From the NCBI GenBank assembly GCA_030690405.1, contig JAUYGU010000099.1, positions 1 through 7,014 on the forward strand: a DNA stretch of 7,014 nucleotides, given 5' to 3'. Each line of letters starts with the position of its first letter. Within the stretch, counting starts at the first letter, position 1. The DNA comes from Dehalococcoidia bacterium (GTDB lineage Bacteria > Chloroflexota > Dehalococcoidia > SM23-28-2 > RBG-16-64-32). This document shows positions 4,937 to 7,014 of the stretch, piece after piece. The position numbers and the translations under genes are program-made. Under the pieces are notes generated by a model. The model saw only the letters and a list, made by a program, of their open reading frames with translations. It searched no databases and was not told where the DNA came from.

Positions 4937-5803
4937 CTAGTCGAACACGACGGTCTTGTTGCCGTAGACGACGATGCGGTTGCGGAGGTGGAAGTCCACG
5001 GCCCGCGCCAGCACCACCTTCTCCAGCTCCTTCCCCTTTCGCACCAGGTCGGTCACTGAGTCGCGGTGGCTGACGCGCACGACGTCCTGCTCGATGATCG
5101 GCCCCTGGTCCAGCTCCGCCGTCACGTAGTGCGCGGTGGCGCCGATGACCTTGACGCCGCGCTCGTAGGCCTGGTGGTAGGGACGCGCCCCCGCGAACGC
5201 GGGCAGGAAGGAGTGGTGGATGTTGATGATTCGGTTCGGGTAGCGGGCCACGAACTTCCGGCCGAGGACCTGCATGTATCGGGCGAGGACGACGACGTCT
5301 ATGCGCTGCACCTCCAGCGTCTCGATGATGGCCGCCTCCACGGCGTCCTTCGTCTCCGGCGTGATCGGGAAGTGGTGATACTCGGCGCCGAATCCGGAGG
5401 CGACCGGGCGCAGGTCCGGGTGGTTGCTGATCACCAGGGGGAGTTCCGCATTGAACTCGCCCATGTGATGGCGGGCGAGGAGGTCGTACATGCAGTGGGG
5501 CTGCCTGGAGACGAACACGGCGATGCGCGGCACGTAGTCGGAGAAGTGCAGGCTCCAGGTCATGCCGAACCGCCTGGCTATGGGCCGGAACGCCTCGGCG
5601 ATCTGGGCGCGGGGGATGGCGAAGCCCTCCAGCTCCCACTCGACGCGCTGGAGGAAGATCCTCTCCTCGGCATCCGTGTGCTGGTCGGCATGGATGATGT
5701 TGCCGTCGTTCTTGAACAGGAAGTCGGAGACGGCGGCCACCAGCCCCTTCTGGTCGGGGCAGGAGAGGAGCAGGACGGCAGTGACGCCTTTCGCGTTCAT
5801 CAC
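4937..5803 (-). CDS. purU: Formyltetrahydrofolate deformylase
   Basis: PurU hydrolyses 10-formyltetrahydrofolate to formate and tetrahydrofolate, balancing the one-carbon pool and supplying formate for purine synthesis. The 288-residue frame has both expected domains. An N-terminal ACT regulatory domain (about 7-85) begins VTAVLLLSCPDQKGLVAAVS, and a formyltransferase-fold catalytic domain (about 92-288) follows. In the latter, INIHHSFLPAF (193-203) gives catalytic Asn194 and His196, and LDQGPIIEQD (231-240) gives Asp232; SNHPDLRP (126-133) and GARPYHQAYERGVKVIGATAHYV (205-227) are also typical. Length matches the family. The frame opens with GTG at 5803 followed directly by ATG at 5800; ATG gives 287 residues and is equally plausible, and neither has a Shine-Dalgarno. 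The gene is convergent with the acyl-CoA cluster (74 nt apart) and divergent from cimA. A TATAAT box sits just upstream, implying a very short leader. Confidence 0.97.
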   Translation of the reverse strand: MMNAKGVTAVLLLSCPDQKGLVAAVSDFLFKNDGNIIHADQHTDAEERIFLQRVEWELEGFAIPRAQIAEAFRPIARRFGMTWSLHFSDYVPRIAVFVSRQPHCMYDLLARHHMGEFNAELPLVISNHPDLRPVASGFGAEYHHFPITPETKDAVEAAIIETLEVQRIDVVVLARYMQVLGRKFVARYPNRIINIHHSFLPAFAGARPYHQAYERGVKVIGATAHYVTAELDQGPIIEQDVVRVSHRDSVTDLVRKGKELEKVVLARAVDFHLRNRIVVYGNKTVVFD

Positions 5804-5817
5804 GGTAGGTCGACGTG

Positions 5818-5847
5818 ATTATACGCTACCCGCCGGCCGGCGCTCAG
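5818..5847 (-). promoter_or_regulatory. purU promoter with consensus -10 box
   Basis: On the minus strand TATAAT (5823-5818) is a perfect -10 hexamer. An 18-nt spacer separates it from CTGAGC (5847-5842), which matches the middle TGA of TTGACA. The -10 box ends 14 nt before GTG 5803 and 17 nt before ATG 5800, so the predicted transcript starts about 8-11 nt ahead of the start codon. The intervening bases contain no Shine-Dalgarno. Confidence 0.55.
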
Positions 5848-5885
5848 GGGAGCCCGCAAGCCTTTCTCACTTCCGCCGTTTGGGC

Positions 5886-5891
5886 TACACT
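5886..5891 (+). promoter_or_regulatory. cimA -10 box placed for a leaderless transcript
   Basis: TACACT (5886-5891) matches TATAAT in four positions and lies 9 nt before ATG 5901. The usual 6-8 nt distance to the transcript start would put the 5' end at or next to the A of the start codon. No Shine-Dalgarno is seen upstream of 5901, which agrees with leaderless initiation. The -35 region (5863-5868, TTTCTC) is poor. Confidence 0.45.
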
Positions 5892-5900
5892 AGCTTCGCC

Positions 5901-7014
5901 ATGGCCTCTCCCATCGAGCTGTACGACACCACCCTCCGCGATGGCACCCAGATGGAGGGGATATCCCTCTCCGTGGAGGACAAGCTGAAGATCGCCCGCA
6001 AGCTGGACGAGCTGGGGGTGCACTACATCGAGGGGGGCTGGCCGGGCTCCAACCCCAAGGACGCGGAGTTCTTCGCGCGGGCGCGGGCGCTGGTGCTACG
6101 GAACGCGCAGTTGACGGCGTTCGGGTCCACGCGCCGGGCGGGCTCCCGGGCGGAGGCGGACCTGAACCTGCGGGCGCTGGTGGACGCCGGCACGCCCGTC
6201 GTCACCATCGTCGGCAAGGCGCACGACCGGCACGTCACGCGCATCCTGGAGACGACGACCGAGGAGAACCTGGCGATGATCGCGGACTCCATCCGCTTCC
6301 TGAGGTCGCAGGGGCTGCTCGTCTTCTTCGACGCGGAGCACTTCTTCGATGGCTTCGCCTCGGACAGGGAGTACGCGTTGCAGTGCCTGAAGACGGCCGC
6401 CGGGGCGGGCGCCGGCTGCGTCGTGCTGTGCGATACGAACGGGGGGACGCTCACGTCCACGGTCGCGGAGGTCGTGCGCCTGGTGGTGGATGAGGTGGAC
6501 TGCCCGGTGGGGATCCACACCCACAACGGCGCGGACGTGGCGGTGGCGAGCAGCCTGGCCGCGGTGGAGGCGGGGGCGACACACGTGCAGGCCGCGGCGA
6601 ACGGCTACGGCGACATGTGCGGCAACGCCAACATGTTCAGCATCATCGCCGACCTCAAGCTGAAGATGGGCCTCGATGTCATCTCCGATGAGCAGCTCTC
6701 GCACCTGACGGAGACCTCGCGCTACGTAAGCGAGATCGCGAACCTGCCGCCCAGCCCGCGCCAACCCTACGTCGGCTCGGCCGCATTCGCGCACAAGGCG
6801 GGGCTGCACGTTGCCGCGGTCATCAAGGAAGACTGGTCGTACCAGCACGTCGACCCGGCGCTGGTGGGGAACGACACCCGCATCCTGGTCTCGGAGCTGG
6901 CGGGACGGCGCAACATCCTGGCGAAGATGCAGGAGCAGGGGATCGACATCCCGCCGGAGGGGGACGAGGCGCGGCGGCTGCTGGAGCAGGTGAAGCTGAT
7001 GGAGAGCCGCGGCT
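5901..7014 (+). CDS. cimA: Citramalate synthase, 5' part
   Basis: Citramalate synthase condenses pyruvate with acetyl-CoA to (R)-citramalate, opening the threonine-independent route to isoleucine. The frame starts at ATG 5901 and stays open through 371 codons to the window edge, about 70% of the usual length near 530. The start places the DRE-TIM metallolyase signature YDTTLRDGTQMEG at residues 8-20, as in family members, with Arg13 and Asp14. Further marks are IEGGWPGSNPKD (43-54), DAEHFFDGF (144-152), CDTNGG (177-182), HTHN (206-209), NGYG (234-237), CGNAN (240-244) and HKAGLH (298-303). WPGSNPKD and DAEHFFDGF set CimA apart from 2-isopropylmalate synthase. Two motifs deviate: HTHNG instead of HTHND, and NGYGDM instead of NGYGER. 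The C-terminal allosteric domain is beyond the window. The leuB-type enzyme at the other end could act in the same route. The gene is divergent from purU across 97 nt. Confidence 0.92.
   Translation, partial: MASPIELYDTTLRDGTQMEGISLSVEDKLKIARKLDELGVHYIEGGWPGSNPKDAEFFARARALVLRNAQLTAFGSTRRAGSRAEADLNLRALVDAGTPVVTIVGKAHDRHVTRILETTTEENLAMIADSIRFLRSQGLLVFFDAEHFFDGFASDREYALQCLKTAAGAGAGCVVLCDTNGGTLTSTVAEVVRLVVDEVDCPVGIHTHNGADVAVASSLAAVEAGATHVQAAANGYGDMCGNANMFSIIADLKLKMGLDVISDEQLSHLTETSRYVSEIANLPPSPRQPYVGSAAFAHKAGLHVAAVIKEDWSYQHVDPALVGNDTRILVSELAGRRNILAKMQEQGIDIPPEGDEARRLLEQVKLMESRG

Noticed and set aside
5066..5818. Plus-strand open frame of 250 codons opposite purU
   Set aside because: It mirrors purU and shows no domain pattern; purU on the other strand is unmistakable.
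6096..6848. Minus-strand open frame of 250 codons opposite cimA
   Set aside because: Low-complexity Arg/Val/Ala-rich antisense frame; cimA motifs lie on the plus strand.

Overview
The window is GC-rich bacterial DNA (about 65-75% in most genes) with densely packed genes. The gene set suggests an aerobic or facultative member of Chloroflexota or a similar high-GC environmental lineage: an F420/FMN luciferase-like oxidoreductase, an ACAD10/11-type acyl-CoA dehydrogenase, citramalate synthase and a leuB-type dehydrogenase. That placement is inferred from gene style only; there is no rRNA or other marker here.

Layout. Bases 1-573 hold the 3' part of a 3-isopropylmalate dehydrogenase-type gene (leuB). 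Facing it, at 588-1215 on the minus strand, is a NYN-domain ribonuclease gene broken by a single extra base near 855. This gene and the spacer up to about 1400 are clearly poorer in GC than the surroundings (38% in 1241-1340). The spacer carries sigma70-like promoters for the NYN gene and a hairpin that holds its Shine-Dalgarno sequence in the loop.

From 1462 to 4862 runs a plus-strand cluster: an enoyl-CoA hydratase/isomerase family protein whose active site looks isomerase-like, an LLM-class flavin oxidoreductase, an acyl-CoA dehydrogenase, and a 53-residue two-helix membrane peptide starting 2 nt after the dehydrogenase stop. The first two genes are separated by a 202-nt spacer filled with hairpins, three of them repeating every 37 nt. 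The cluster is probably for oxidation or isomerisation of an acyl-CoA of unknown identity.

Convergent to it, at 4937-5803 on the minus strand, is purU (formyltetrahydrofolate deformylase). Divergent from purU, at 5901 to the window end, is a partial cimA (citramalate synthase). The short purU-cimA spacer has a -10 box very close to each start codon and no Shine-Dalgarno sequence, so both transcripts may be leaderless or nearly so. CimA and the leuB-type enzyme can act in the same citramalate route to isoleucine (and leuB also in leucine synthesis), so the catabolic cluster lies between two branched-chain amino acid genes.

No tRNA, rRNA, CRISPR array, insertion sequence with a transposase, or phage gene was seen. 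The most unusual items are the phased hairpin array, the broken NYN gene with its structured start region, and non-standard active-site residues in the crotonase-family protein and in CimA.
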